Shown here in pieces: positions 42,877-51,940 of a stretch of DNA of 64,000 nt. The position numbers and the translations under genes were made by a program. The notes under the pieces are model-generated. The model was given only the letters and a program-made list of their open reading frames with translations. It was not told the DNA's origin and did no database searches. This DNA is from Deltaproteobacteria bacterium (GTDB lineage Bacteria > Desulfobacterota > Desulfobacteria > Desulfobacterales > B30-G6), in NCBI GenBank assembly GCA_022340465.1, contig JAJDNW010000088.1, positions 1 through 64,000 of the forward strand. Reading direction: 5' to 3'. Within the stretch, counting starts at the first letter, position 1, and each line of letters opens with the position of its first letter.

Positions 42877-44340
42877 ATGAAACCGGGACGCCTTGAATTC
42901 CTGAGTTCAGACGAAGTCGAAAGCATCCGAAGCCGGACCCTTGAAATCCTGAAAGATACCGGCATCAGGGTTACCCTGAAAAAGATGCGTGATCTTTTGT
43001 CTGACCACGGCTGTACGGTGAATGAAAGCAGCAGGATCGTCAAATTCCCGGCTGACCTGGTCGAGCAGTGCATACGAAAGGCGCCGTCCGATTTTGTGAT
43101 CTGCGGTGCCGACCCGGCGGTCCGCTTTCCCGTCGGTGCGGAAAAGCGGGTTTGGGCGGGCCTGGGAACCGCCTTCAGAATGCTGGATACAGAAACCGGC
43201 GAAACGGCTGAAGCCACCCATGGGGACGTTGAGAAACACCTGATCCTTTTCGACCACCTGGACAACGTATCCTGCAACCAGATGGACATCTGGGCCCAGG
43301 ACCTGCCCATGCACACCATCCACGTGGAGGCCATCCGCACATGGGCGCTGCAGTGCACGAAGTCCATCGGCATGGGCGCCTATGGCGTCATGGCCACCAC
43401 CGACATGATGGAAATGGTTTCCATGGTTATGGGCGGCCGGGACCGCCTGAAGGAAAATCATCCCTTCTGCGGCATCGTAAGCATCGAAAGCCCCCTGTCG
43501 AGCACACAGGCTCAGCTGGAGGGGCTCATGATCCTCGGTGAGCATCACATGCCCGCACTGGTATCGCCGGAAGCCATGGCCGGAACGACGGCTCCGGCCC
43601 CCCTGGCGGGCCTGTTGCTCCAGCACAATACCGAAATTATCGCCCATGTGGTCATGGCACAGGTTGCCAACCCGGGAGCCCCAGTCATGTACGGTACGGT
43701 GTCGACCATTGCCGATATGAAATCGGGCTTTCCCGCCCTCGGCTCCATCGAAACCGGCATGATCAGTGCCGCCTCCGCGCAGCTGGCAAGGTCCTACAAC
43801 CTTCCGGTGCGCACCGTGGCTGGGGCCACGGACGCCAAAATGCTGGATGTTCAGTGCGGGTTCGAAAGGGCTCAGTCCATGCTTTTGGCTGCCATGGGAG
43901 GCGCCGACTACATCACCTGCGTCGGCACGCTTGAATCCACCAACCTCGGCGCCCACGAAATGGCTGTGATCGACAATGAGATCATCGGCAGGATCGAAAG
44001 GGCCCTCGAAGGTATCGATGTCAACGAAACCCTGATGGCCGCTGCGGATATTCAGCGTGTGGGGCCCGGCGGCAACTACCTGCTGGAGCCCTTGACACTG
44101 GAAAAATTCAAAAGCGAACATTTTATCCCACGGGTGTCGGACCGGGACCCGATGGAAGCCTGGAAAACGGCGGGCAGCAAGGGAATCGCAGACCACGCCC
44201 GGGCCGAAGTTTCCCGGATACTTTTGGAACACACACCGGTGGGAATCGATCCCAAGCTGAAAAAGGCCCTGAACGAATATGTCGAATCCGTAAAAAAACG
44301 CACGGTCGACGATTTTGAAGCCGCCGAATGGGGCCCGTAA
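42877..44340 (+). CDS. MttB-family (trimethylamine/betaine-type) methyltransferase, no Pyl
   Basis: A 487-residue TIM-barrel protein of the trimethylamine:corrinoid methyltransferase superfamily. The frame has no internal amber codon, unlike archaeal MttB with pyrrolysine. Conserved segments include MGAYGVMATTDMMEMVSMVMGG (around 168-190) and DAKMLDVQCGFERAQSMLLAAMGGADY (near 323-349). Non-Pyl members such as MtgB demethylate quaternary amines (glycine betaine) and pass methyl to a corrinoid protein; none is visible here. GGAGG lies 4 nt before the ATG. Likely partner: the symporter downstream, for quaternary amine uptake (inference). Confidence 0.87.
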   Translation: MKPGRLEFLSSDEVESIRSRTLEILKDTGIRVTLKKMRDLLSDHGCTVNESSRIVKFPADLVEQCIRKAPSDFVICGADPAVRFPVGAEKRVWAGLGTAFRMLDTETGETAEATHGDVEKHLILFDHLDNVSCNQMDIWAQDLPMHTIHVEAIRTWALQCTKSIGMGAYGVMATTDMMEMVSMVMGGRDRLKENHPFCGIVSIESPLSSTQAQLEGLMILGEHHMPALVSPEAMAGTTAPAPLAGLLLQHNTEIIAHVVMAQVANPGAPVMYGTVSTIADMKSGFPALGSIETGMISAASAQLARSYNLPVRTVAGATDAKMLDVQCGFERAQSMLLAAMGGADYITCVGTLESTNLGAHEMAVIDNEIIGRIERALEGIDVNETLMAAADIQRVGPGGNYLLEPLTLEKFKSEHFIPRVSDRDPMEAWKTAGSKGIADHARAEVSRILLEHTPVGIDPKLKKALNEYVESVKKRTVDDFEAAEWGP

Positions 44341-44454
44341 TTAATTGAGGACCGATACAGCTTCGGACCCTCGATTTATTACTGAACCCTTGGACCCTAT
44401 TGGTGTAATTATTGGAAATAAAACCATCGCCGCTGAAAGTGCACTTAAAATAAT

Positions 44455-45813
44455 ATGGAAAACCAGCTTACCGAAGCACCCCTGACCTTCCGGGAAACCA
44501 TCCTTTACAACCTGGCCGGCTTTTCGCTCAATGTGTACGACACCGTCATTGCCACCTGGATCATGTTTTTCTACATGCCCCCGGAGGGCAGCCACCATAT
44601 CCGCTATATCCCCATGGCCCTGTTGGGCCTCATTCTAGCCGGGGGAAGGATCCTGGATGCGGTGACCGACCCGCTCGTCGGTTACCTGAGCGACCGCACC
44701 GTGTCCCGCTGGGGACGGCGCAAACCGTTTATTTTCATCTCCGCCCCTCTGCTGTTTATAGCCTTTGCCATGATTTGGCTGCCGCCCGAGGCCGATACCA
44801 GCTGGGTGAACGGATGTTACCTGGCCGCCATCTTGTTCGTCTACTACTGGGCGTATACCGGTGTCCTCATCCCCTGGTTTGCCGTGCTGCCCGAAATGCG
44901 GCAGGAAAACAGAAAGAGGGTCAAAATCGCCACCATCGGTGTCGCCATCGGCGTGCTGGGCGCACTGGCAGGGGGCGGTCTTTCCGGTCCTTTGCTGGAG
45001 AAAGCGGGCGCTTTCAAAATGGCGCTCATCCTGGGTGCGGCGGCCTTTATCGGCTCCGAACTCACCCTGCTTGGCATCCGGGAACACCCCTTGGAACGGC
45101 ACACGGGCATGGATGCAGACGCCGCCGGGTTTTTCCGGGTTCTCAAAGAGGTGTTTGCGGATCGTCAGGTGATCGCCTTCTCGATTACGATCATGCTGGT
45201 ACAACTGACCTACCAGCTGATGCTGATGAATGTGCCTTATTTCACTACCCTGGTCATGGGGCAGGATGAAGCGGCAGCCTCCATGTTGATGGGAAAAATC
45301 ATCATTATCATGGCGCTTTCCACCCCCCTGTGGTATTTATTGCTGAGCAAATTTCCAAAACGGCATGTCTTCAGGGTCATTATGCTGATCATGACGGCCG
45401 GATTCATCCTCAGTTTTTTCATCGGGGAATTGCCCGTGGTGCCGCTTTCGTTTCAGGCCGTCATCGTTTTCGCCCTCGTCGCCGTTCCGGTGGGAGGAAT
45501 GTTTGCCGTGGCCATCGGCCTGATTGCCGATCTGACCGATTACGACGAACTCAAGTCGGGCAGGAGAAGGGAAGCTGTTTACTACGGCATATACGGCATT
45601 GTCAGAAAAACCGGCTGGGCCTTCTGTTCCCTGATCATGATGGGTGTGTTTCGATGGTTCGGGTTCAGCGCCGAAAACCCCGCGGGCGTCAGGGTCATCT
45701 GGCTGGTGTGCGCCTTGGCCTGCCTGCTGGGCTTTGTTGCCTTCATCCCGTACAAGATCCGGGACAATCAGGAGGACACCCGGAAACAAATGGATCATGA
45801 CAGGGCCATTTAA
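44455..45813 (+). CDS. GPH-family/MFS cation symporter (MelB-like)
   Basis: A 452-residue transporter with about 12 hydrophobic segments. It has the glycoside-pentoside-hexuronide signature loops (DAVTDPLVGYLSDRTVSRWGRRKP near residue 68, and DLTDYDELKSGRRREAVYYG near residue 360). It imports a solute with H+ or Na+. The neighbouring mttB-family gene suggests a methylated amine or related osmolyte rather than a sugar (inference). The start at 44455 has no evident ribosome site; its stop overlaps the next gene by 17 bp, so the pair is coupled. Confidence 0.87.
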   Translation: MENQLTEAPLTFRETILYNLAGFSLNVYDTVIATWIMFFYMPPEGSHHIRYIPMALLGLILAGGRILDAVTDPLVGYLSDRTVSRWGRRKPFIFISAPLLFIAFAMIWLPPEADTSWVNGCYLAAILFVYYWAYTGVLIPWFAVLPEMRQENRKRVKIATIGVAIGVLGALAGGGLSGPLLEKAGAFKMALILGAAAFIGSELTLLGIREHPLERHTGMDADAAGFFRVLKEVFADRQVIAFSITIMLVQLTYQLMLMNVPYFTTLVMGQDEAAASMLMGKIIIIMALSTPLWYLLLSKFPKRHVFRVIMLIMTAGFILSFFIGELPVVPLSFQAVIVFALVAVPVGGMFAVAIGLIADLTDYDELKSGRRREAVYYGIYGIVRKTGWAFCSLIMMGVFRWFGFSAENPAGVRVIWLVCALACLLGFVAFIPYKIRDNQEDTRKQMDHDRAI

Positions 45814-47155
45814 ACATTGCCAGCTGATGATCGCATCCGTCTGCCTGCTGGCAGCCATCGACGCGGTCTGCGTGTGGGCAGGGACGCTTCCCGGCGCCGA
45901 TGCGGAAACCTTTTCTACAACGGCAAGGGGAAAAAAAGATGGCGGCTGGCGGGGGCCGGTCAGGGGGTGGCATTATTACCTGGAGGACGGCTACCTCGGC
46001 ATCGACAATTATGCGGAAAATATTGCCTTCAGAATCAACGGGCAGATCATCGGCGATGCCGGCCGTATCGATGCCGACGATCAACTGCAAACCGCGTTCC
46101 CGGGCCTTGACCAAAACAATTGGCTTTTTCGCAAATTGCATATCTCCGTCTACGCAAATTTTTACGACACGTTCGATTTCCGGGTGGGCATCGATTTTGC
46201 CAACACCAGAGACATACAGGATATCTGGATCCGTTACCTCGGTCACCCCTTTCTAAAAAAGATCAAGGTGGGCAACCTGAAGGAACCGTTTTCACTGGAG
46301 CATCTCACCAGCATCACCCGGACGACCTTCATGGAAAGAGCACTGCCGGAAGCGGCTTTCAGCGCCGGCCACAACATCGGGATACGTTACGACAGCCAGG
46401 AAACCCAGAGGAAATGGAACCTGGGGGCGGGTTTGTTTTTAAACACGGGATCCTTTTCCGACCTGGGAGATGCACAAAACCAAATCAGCGAGGCCAATGG
46501 CGTCGATGCGACCGTGCGTGTCTTCGGCACGCCGGCAGCCGATGGTTCAGGCGCAAGAATCCTGCATCTAGGCCTGGCCTACAGCTTCGGCCTGCGTGAC
46601 GACCGGCACGCAAGTTCGGCCATGGAATTCCGAACCAGGCCCGAGTCGAGGCTCACCGATGAACGCCTCGTGGACACGGGGGCATTGGCCGGCAAGGGAC
46701 TTGACAAAGCCAATGCCGAACTGGCACTGGTTTGGGGGTCCCTGTCCCTTCAAGGGCAGTTGCATTACGTAGACGTGGATGCAGATGCATATGGCGACCC
46801 GCAATTCTGGGGCTACTACACTTTCCTGAGTTATCTCCTTACCGGTGAGCACCGAAAATACAACCGGGCCCTCGGTATTTTTTCCGGGATCGACCCGCAG
46901 CCTTCCTTCCATCCGCTCAAGGGTGAATGGGGGGCGTGGGAAGTTGCCCTGCGTCACTCCCATGTCGATTTGAACGGCGGCGACGTCAGGGGAGGACGTG
47001 AAAGCGACGCCACCGCCGGGTTGAACTGGATTTACAACCGCAATGCCCGGCTGATGGTAAACTATGTCTATGCGCACGTGACCGATCGCGAAACGCCGAC
47101 CGTCGAGGACGGCATCACCCATATTTTTCAGGTCCGCTTTCAGTTCATCTGGTGA
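45797..47155 (+). CDS. Phosphate-selective porin-like outer membrane protein (OprO/OprP type)
   Basis: About 452 residues. From the ATG at 45797 a signal peptide ends near residue 28. The mature part is beta-rich with alternating aromatic residues and ends FQVRFQFIW, a typical C-terminal barrel strand. The family segment LKKIKVGNLKEPFSLEHLTS (near residue 152) and GHNIGIRYDS match OprP/OprO porins. The upstream frame from 45644 is an alternative register inside the symporter and is not used. It would pass the substrate of the adjacent symporter across the outer membrane. Confidence 0.82.
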   Translation: MTGPFKHCQLMIASVCLLAAIDAVCVWAGTLPGADAETFSTTARGKKDGGWRGPVRGWHYYLEDGYLGIDNYAENIAFRINGQIIGDAGRIDADDQLQTAFPGLDQNNWLFRKLHISVYANFYDTFDFRVGIDFANTRDIQDIWIRYLGHPFLKKIKVGNLKEPFSLEHLTSITRTTFMERALPEAAFSAGHNIGIRYDSQETQRKWNLGAGLFLNTGSFSDLGDAQNQISEANGVDATVRVFGTPAADGSGARILHLGLAYSFGLRDDRHASSAMEFRTRPESRLTDERLVDTGALAGKGLDKANAELALVWGSLSLQGQLHYVDVDADAYGDPQFWGYYTFLSYLLTGEHRKYNRALGIFSGIDPQPSFHPLKGEWGAWEVALRHSHVDLNGGDVRGGRESDATAGLNWIYNRNARLMVNYVYAHVTDRETPTVEDGITHIFQVRFQFIW

Positions 47156-47212
47156 AATCGGCAGTGAGTGCTTTATCCTTCATCTTCGATGAAGCTGTTT
47201 AAGGAGATCCCC

Positions 47213-47485
47213 ATGAGCCGAGAAGATGTTAAACGCAAATTAGCGGCCATCCTGAGTGCGGACGTCAAAGGCTACACCCGCCTCATGCGGGAGGACGAGC
47301 CGGCAACCATCAGAACCCTGACCGCATACCGTGAGGTGATGTCCGCCTTGATACAGCAGCATCACCGGCGCATCGTCGACACGGTCGGGGACAACCTGTT
47401 AGCCGAATTCGACAGTGTCGTCGATGCGGTACAGGGCGCCGTGGCCATACAAAAAGAAATAGCAACATATGGAGGTAGCCCATGA
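47213..47485 (+). pseudogene. N-terminal fragment of a class III adenylate/guanylate cyclase
   Basis: Starts with AAGGAG before ATG at 47213 and encodes MSREDVKRKLAAILSADVKG and GDNLLAEFDSVVDAVQGAVAIQKE, the standard beginning of TPR-linked class III cyclases. It then stops after ~90 residues, before the second metal-binding and substrate region. Intact family members have >500 residues. The frame ends over the start of the next gene (ATGA), and the last bases (GGAGG at 47471-47475) serve as that gene's ribosome site. A recombination or deletion is the likely cause. Confidence 0.7.
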
Positions 47486-48306
47486 ACTTGTTCGAAGTAA
47501 ACGAAGACACCTGTAACCAGGACGGCATCTGTGCCGCCGTCTGTCCAGCCGGCATCATCGACATTCAAAAAGGGGCCTATCCGGCGCCTGTCGACGGGGC
47601 GGAAGAGATATGTATCGAATGCGGCCATTGCGTCGCCGTATGCCCCACGGCCAGCTTCTCCCATCGTGATATGCCCAAGGAAAAATGCCCGCCGTTGAAT
47701 CCGGACCTTAATATCTCTTTAGAGCAATGCGAACAGTTCCTGCGATCCCGGCGATCCACGAGAAGGTACAGGAAGAGGCCGGTGTCACAAGAATTGCTTT
47801 CAAAATTGATACGCCTCGCAAGGTACGCCCCGACCGGACACAACTCCCAAGGCGTGGCGTGGCTTGTCATGGGGGACAGGGACGAGTTAAACCGTCTTGC
47901 CGGGGTCACCGTCGATTGGATGCGCTGGATGTTGAAGAACGCGCCCGAATTCGCCCAGTCCCTGCATATGGGCAGGACGATTCGTCGCTGGGAAGAGGGA
48001 AAAGACATCGTTTTTCGAGGCGCACCCGTCGTAATCGTCGCCCATGCCGCCAAACATGATCTTCAGGCCCAGACATCATGCACAATTGCATTGTCATACC
48101 TCGAATTGGCGGCAGCCGGTTTGGGGCTGGGGAGCTGCTGGGCAGGTTATTTCAATGCCGCTGCCAACAATTTCCCCCCGATGATGGAGGCCCTGCCTCT
48201 TCCGGATGGCCACCAATGCCGGGGTGCCATGATGGTGGGTTATCCAACATATACGTACCACCGGCTGCCGCTGCGCAAGCCGCCTGAAATAACGTGGCGC
48301 CTGTAA
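47482..48306 (+). CDS. Ferredoxin-nitroreductase fusion protein
   Basis: A 274-residue protein. An N-terminal two-cluster ferredoxin domain (CNQDGICAAVCP near residue 11; CIECGHCVAVCP near 46) is joined to a nitroreductase-fold FMN domain (RRSTRRYRKRPVSQELLSKLI near 90, then RYAPTGHNSQG). Such fusions reduce nitro groups, flavins or unsaturated substrates with ferredoxin electrons instead of NAD(P)H. GGAGG lies 6 nt before the ATG and is provided by the truncated cyclase fragment. Function is not further specified. Confidence 0.88.
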   Translation: MNLFEVNEDTCNQDGICAAVCPAGIIDIQKGAYPAPVDGAEEICIECGHCVAVCPTASFSHRDMPKEKCPPLNPDLNISLEQCEQFLRSRRSTRRYRKRPVSQELLSKLIRLARYAPTGHNSQGVAWLVMGDRDELNRLAGVTVDWMRWMLKNAPEFAQSLHMGRTIRRWEEGKDIVFRGAPVVIVAHAAKHDLQAQTSCTIALSYLELAAAGLGLGSCWAGYFNAAANNFPPMMEALPLPDGHQCRGAMMVGYPTYTYHRLPLRKPPEITWRL

Positions 48307-48362
48307 AAATGTAGATACCCGGTCCCGTAGGACCCGGCACCGGCACTGGTTTCACATCTATT

Positions 48363-49778
48363 TCAGGATTCGCTGCTGACAGCCAGCATGTAGCCCCGAA
48401 GATCCCTGGCGATGGAAGGATCCAGATCGGGCTTTTGGTAGGCATCGAAACGCTGTTTCAGCACCGCCGAAGCCCGTGTGTAAATATCCGGCGCGCCTTC
48501 AGCCTGCCAGCTGTCGAAGGGCAGGCGATTCATGACGCGCGTCGGCATGAACGCGCTGCGGCACAGTTCCAGGGTGCGTCGATGCGTCAGGTATTCGCCG
48601 CAGGCGCCCACCTCGCGGATGCTTTGCATATCGATGGTGTCGTCGTTGACTTCGATGGGGGCAAGCGTTTTGCGAACAACTTGAATAAGTTCTTCGTCGA
48701 CAATAAACTTTTCGTAACTCATGGCCATGTAAGCGGCTAGAATACCGCAGGCATGCAGGATAAAATCAATCCCGGCCTGCAAGGTGCACATGAGCGCCAT
48801 GGCCGCCTGGGCGCCTGCCTGAAAATCGAGGCCGTGGGCATCGTTGAGCCCTCCCCCCGAGCGGCAGGGCAAATGGTAGAAATGCGCCATGGCACCGGCG
48901 GTCAGAATGCCTTTCAGGCTTTCCGGCGAACCGTTGTAGTAGCTGCCGCTCTGCATGTCCAGCTGCGAGCCGCCCCCGCCGTAAACAACCGGGGAACCGG
49001 GTCTGACAAGTTGGGTCAGAACCAGACCGGCCAGAAAGCAGGCTGTCTGGACGACCAGATGTCCTGCGGGTATCATCGGGGAAGACGCACCCATGATACC
49101 CATACCGGCAATGATCACCGCCTGTCCGTTGCGGGCGGACACGATCATTGCATCGGCCATCTCTTCTGAAAACTGCAGCGGCGCCAGGCTGTTTATATTG
49201 GAAATCATTACCGTTTCAAAGGGGACTCTTTCATCGGGCGAACGCCCGAAAAGGATGCGGCCCATACGCACGGCATCTTCCATGGCTGTCATGGAAAGCG
49301 GACTGCCCATGAAGGGCTTGTCACAGAGGGTCATGACGTTGTGGAGCATGTCCAGGTGATAGGTTTTCCGGGGGAGGCCTTCGGGGTCGACGATCAGAAA
49401 GCCGGCAATATTGACCACTTCAGACGTATGTATCAACCGGCAGAAACGCCGGTAATCCTCCAGATTAGCGTTCCTCTTGTTGCAGGGCGGGTCCATTATG
49501 TTCGGGGCGCCGTACCCCGGGGCAATGGCGGTTTGTCCGGATCCGACGATGACGCTTTTGTCAGGGTTGCGGGCATGCAGCCTGAAAGTTGAAGGCGAGC
49601 TTTCCAGCGCTTTCTGAACCTGGTCCGATGTTATGAACACATGGTTTCCGTCGGTCCGGATACCGTGGCGCTTGAAAATGTCCACCGCCCTTTTTCCGTG
49701 AAAAACAATCCCCACCTCCTGAAGGATAGCCAGTGAAGCCTCGTGGACTTTAGCAGCGTCTAATGATTCCATGGTCAC
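48363..49778 (-). CDS. MttB-family methyltransferase, second copy, no Pyl
   Basis: A 471-residue trimethylamine-methyltransferase-superfamily protein, well diverged from the one at 42877. It shares HGIRTDGNHVFITSDQVQKAL near residue 50 and GGGLNDAHGLDFQAGAQAAMAL near residue 305. No in-frame amber codon. The product is the last gene of a minus-strand run that starts with the aminotransferase-fold protein. As for the first copy, no corrinoid protein or reductive activator is encoded nearby. Confidence 0.85.
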   Translation of the reverse strand: MTMESLDAAKVHEASLAILQEVGIVFHGKRAVDIFKRHGIRTDGNHVFITSDQVQKALESSPSTFRLHARNPDKSVIVGSGQTAIAPGYGAPNIMDPPCNKRNANLEDYRRFCRLIHTSEVVNIAGFLIVDPEGLPRKTYHLDMLHNVMTLCDKPFMGSPLSMTAMEDAVRMGRILFGRSPDERVPFETVMISNINSLAPLQFSEEMADAMIVSARNGQAVIIAGMGIMGASSPMIPAGHLVVQTACFLAGLVLTQLVRPGSPVVYGGGGSQLDMQSGSYYNGSPESLKGILTAGAMAHFYHLPCRSGGGLNDAHGLDFQAGAQAAMALMCTLQAGIDFILHACGILAAYMAMSYEKFIVDEELIQVVRKTLAPIEVNDDTIDMQSIREVGACGEYLTHRRTLELCRSAFMPTRVMNRLPFDSWQAEGAPDIYTRASAVLKQRFDAYQKPDLDPSIARDLRGYMLAVSSES

Positions 49779-49826
49779 CTCGTGAACCGTTTGAATTCCT
49801 AACGCTTTTTCATCAACCCAAACCGG

Positions 49827-50546
49827 CTAAACGGTGTTCGATAGCCGTGAAACCTGCCGCCTGAATTTCCCGGCACCGCCATTGGCCGGATGCCGCACCT
49901 TGCGGGCTTTGACCCCCAGTTTGTTCAAAGCCGCATGCGCTTTTTCGCCGACGGCAATAATGGTACCCGGTCGGGTCCGCTCGATCAAATCCATCAAAAT
50001 GGGCCCGCCCATATCGAGCTCTTCTTGCGTGGGTGTCCGGTTGGAAAGCGGGCCCGCATCCGGTTTAAAGGGATGCCAGGGGAAGGCATTCCACAGGATG
50101 AAGCGCCTGGTATCGAAACCGGCCTGTATCAAATGCCCCCAGACAATGGTCGCCGTTGGTTCTGAAAAACCGGCTGGCTTTATTTCCGTACGGCTGGTTC
50201 GCCGCGGCTCAAGGCCGGTAAAGACATGTTGCGGTAAAATACCTTTAGGGGCATGCCCACCAAGCAGAATTCTTTCCGAGGTCATGGGAATCCCGGTAAA
50301 ATGCCCCCCCTGGTATCCAAGCGCCTCACCCACGAAAAGGCAGGTGGCCCGGCCCACACGCTCTTGCAGGTATTGAAACAGCTGCCTGCGCCTAACGGAG
50401 GCACCGCTACAGTCGATATCGTTTACCCTGTCTGTCTGCCGCCAGGGGTTGAAGACCGGACCGTTTTCCGAAAATGCTTTCAACGCATCGATGAAATCCA
50501 TGCAATCCGTGAAACCCGTGTCTGAGAAAATATGCGCTCCCCTCAC
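49827..50546 (-). CDS. Uracil-DNA glycosylase-superfamily protein
   Basis: A 239-residue protein with UDG-superfamily motifs: FVGEALGYQGGHFTGIPMTSE (residues ~72-92, the region of motif 1) and VRHPANGGAGKFRRQ (near 218-231, motif-2-like His-Pro). It is not one of the standard UngA types and lacks the N-terminal Cys set of family 4 enzymes; substrate may be uracil or something else. Translation begins at GTG 50546, which overlaps the upstream TGA as GTGA after GGGGGA, so it is coupled to the aminotransferase-fold gene. An ATG at 50501 is an alternative start. Confidence 0.75.
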   Translation of the reverse strand: MRGAHIFSDTGFTDCMDFIDALKAFSENGPVFNPWRQTDRVNDIDCSGASVRRRQLFQYLQERVGRATCLFVGEALGYQGGHFTGIPMTSERILLGGHAPKGILPQHVFTGLEPRRTSRTEIKPAGFSEPTATIVWGHLIQAGFDTRRFILWNAFPWHPFKPDAGPLSNRTPTQEELDMGGPILMDLIERTRPGTIIAVGEKAHAALNKLGVKARKVRHPANGGAGKFRRQVSRLSNTV

Positions 50547-51778
50547 AGATCCCCCAGCGCCTCGACTAGCCGGTCCACGTCCCCTACGGAATTGTAGTGC
50601 ACCAAACTGATCCTGACGACACCGTCTTCGGTATCCTTTATCCCTAAACCTTCCAGGCAGCGCACAGCATAAAAATCGCCGTTGCGCACGGCAATCTTTC
50701 TTACGGTCAACCGCTTGACCACTTCCCGCGAAGTCATGCCTTCGACCGTGAAAGAGATGGTGGCCGCCCGGAATCCCGCCTGCGCCTGTTTGTGGCCGAT
50801 GATCCGTGATCCGGGTACGGCGGCGATCGCTTCCAGAATTCGATTGGCTTGTCTGGTTTCGTGCTCGCCGAACAGCCCGAACACCTTGAGGGCCCTGGCG
50901 TGAAGATTTGGCCCGGTTTCCGTGAAGTGGTGGTCGTAAACGGCGTCGATGTAGGCGGCAATCCCTGCAGCGGCAGCTATTTCTGCGTGCAGGGGACCTG
51001 CGGGGTTAAAATTGTAGTGGGGGATTCCCCGGTTGAAATAATGTCCCTGAGGTTCGAGGGTGTCCATCACATTTCCACGACACCACATGACACCCAGATG
51101 AGGACCGAACGTCTTGTACGTGCTGAAAAGATAGATATCCAGGCCGCTGGCCCCGCTGTTCAAAACCTGGTGCGGTGCGTAGGAAACACCGTCGCCGACG
51201 GTTAGGGCGCCGACGTCGTGGGCCATGTCACAAATGGTTTTGTAGTCGTTCATGCTTCCCACGATATTGGAGCAAAGCGGAAAACAAACCAGGCGGGTTT
51301 TTGCGTTGAGCAGCGTTGCCAGATCCGCGAGAGAAAGCTCACCGCTCTGAGGATCTATGCGCCACTCCCTGACGATCGCTCCAAACTCAGCCAACCTTCG
51401 CCAGCACCCGATATTGGCCTCGTGGTCCTGATTGGTGACCACGACCTCATCCCCGGGCCTCAGCGTCGGGCGGACGGCCTGCGCAAGAACATAGGTGTTC
51501 ATGGAAGTGGAGGGCCCCAGGGTCAACTCGGCCGAATCGCAGTCGATCAACTCGGCAATGGCCTGGTAGCCCTCGTCCATGGCCTCACCGGCCGCAATGG
51601 AGCTCTCGAAGGGACCATAGGGCTGCACCTTGGTGAATTGGAAAAAATCGTTCAAGCGTTTGATGACCTGCGTTGGAACGTAGGAACCACCGGCATTTTC
51701 GAACATGGCCCAGCCGGCCGTTTTCGGATTTGTGAAGACAGGATATTGGGAGCGGATAAAATCGAGGTCCAAAATCAT
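50543..51778 (-). CDS. Cysteine desulfurase-like (class V aminotransferase fold) protein
   Basis: About 411 residues of PLP-dependent fold type I. The PLP Lys is in LFSTYKTFGPHLGVMWCRG (near residue 225), preceded by the Asp-containing VGDGVSYAPHQ. The C-terminus reads KIAVRNGDFYAVRCLEGLG; the Cys of true SufS/CsdA desulfurases at the loop (GxHCA) is replaced by Phe, so cysteine desulfurase activity is doubtful. It matches the TIGR01976-type 'cysteine desulfurase-like' family. The start 51778 has AAGGAAG 6 nt upstream; the frame opens at 51793. A leader hairpin lies at 51802-51823. Confidence 0.82.
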   Translation of the reverse strand: MILDLDFIRSQYPVFTNPKTAGWAMFENAGGSYVPTQVIKRLNDFFQFTKVQPYGPFESSIAAGEAMDEGYQAIAELIDCDSAELTLGPSTSMNTYVLAQAVRPTLRPGDEVVVTNQDHEANIGCWRRLAEFGAIVREWRIDPQSGELSLADLATLLNAKTRLVCFPLCSNIVGSMNDYKTICDMAHDVGALTVGDGVSYAPHQVLNSGASGLDIYLFSTYKTFGPHLGVMWCRGNVMDTLEPQGHYFNRGIPHYNFNPAGPLHAEIAAAAGIAAYIDAVYDHHFTETGPNLHARALKVFGLFGEHETRQANRILEAIAAVPGSRIIGHKQAQAGFRAATISFTVEGMTSREVVKRLTVRKIAVRNGDFYAVRCLEGLGIKDTEDGVVRISLVHYNSVGDVDRLVEALGDL

Positions 51779-51801
51779 TGCTACTTCCTTCATGGCTGTA
51801 G

Positions 51802-51823
51802 CCTCAAGGTTACAGCCTTGAGG
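51802..51823 (-). promoter_or_regulatory. Leader hairpin of the aminotransferase-fold gene
   Basis: CCTCAAGG (51802-51809) pairs perfectly with CCTTGAGG (51816-51823) around a 6-nt loop; the sequence begins 23 bp upstream of the ATG at 51778. It may shape the 5' end of this message. Function is not proven. Confidence 0.4.
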
Positions 51824-51921
51824 TAATGTTGGGGTGCGTCATGCAATCCTTAATACGCTTCTCAACCTGGTGACAAGCTTTTTATGGCGGCCAGATGGGC
51901 CGCCTCAACACTTTAGAGCAT

Positions 51922-51940
51922 TTGCCATATGTATGTTCCG
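51922..51940. repeat. Partial copy of the 55-bp element beside the inverted repeat
   Basis: TTGCCATATGTATGTTCCG matches the start of the 55-bp element read on the minus strand at 3976-4030 and 20979-21033 (18 of 19 bases). It directly abuts the 51-bp inverted-repeat copy at 51941, so two dispersed elements meet here. The spacer 51794-52129 has no gene. Confidence 0.55.

Noticed and set aside
42877-44340. Pyrrolysine (amber read-through) MttB
   Set aside because: The frame is full length with no in-frame TAG and ends in TAA.
48319-48337. Hairpin GGTCC/GGACC between convergent nitroreductase and mttB-family genes as terminator
   Set aside because: Only 5 bp of clean stem and no T-run.
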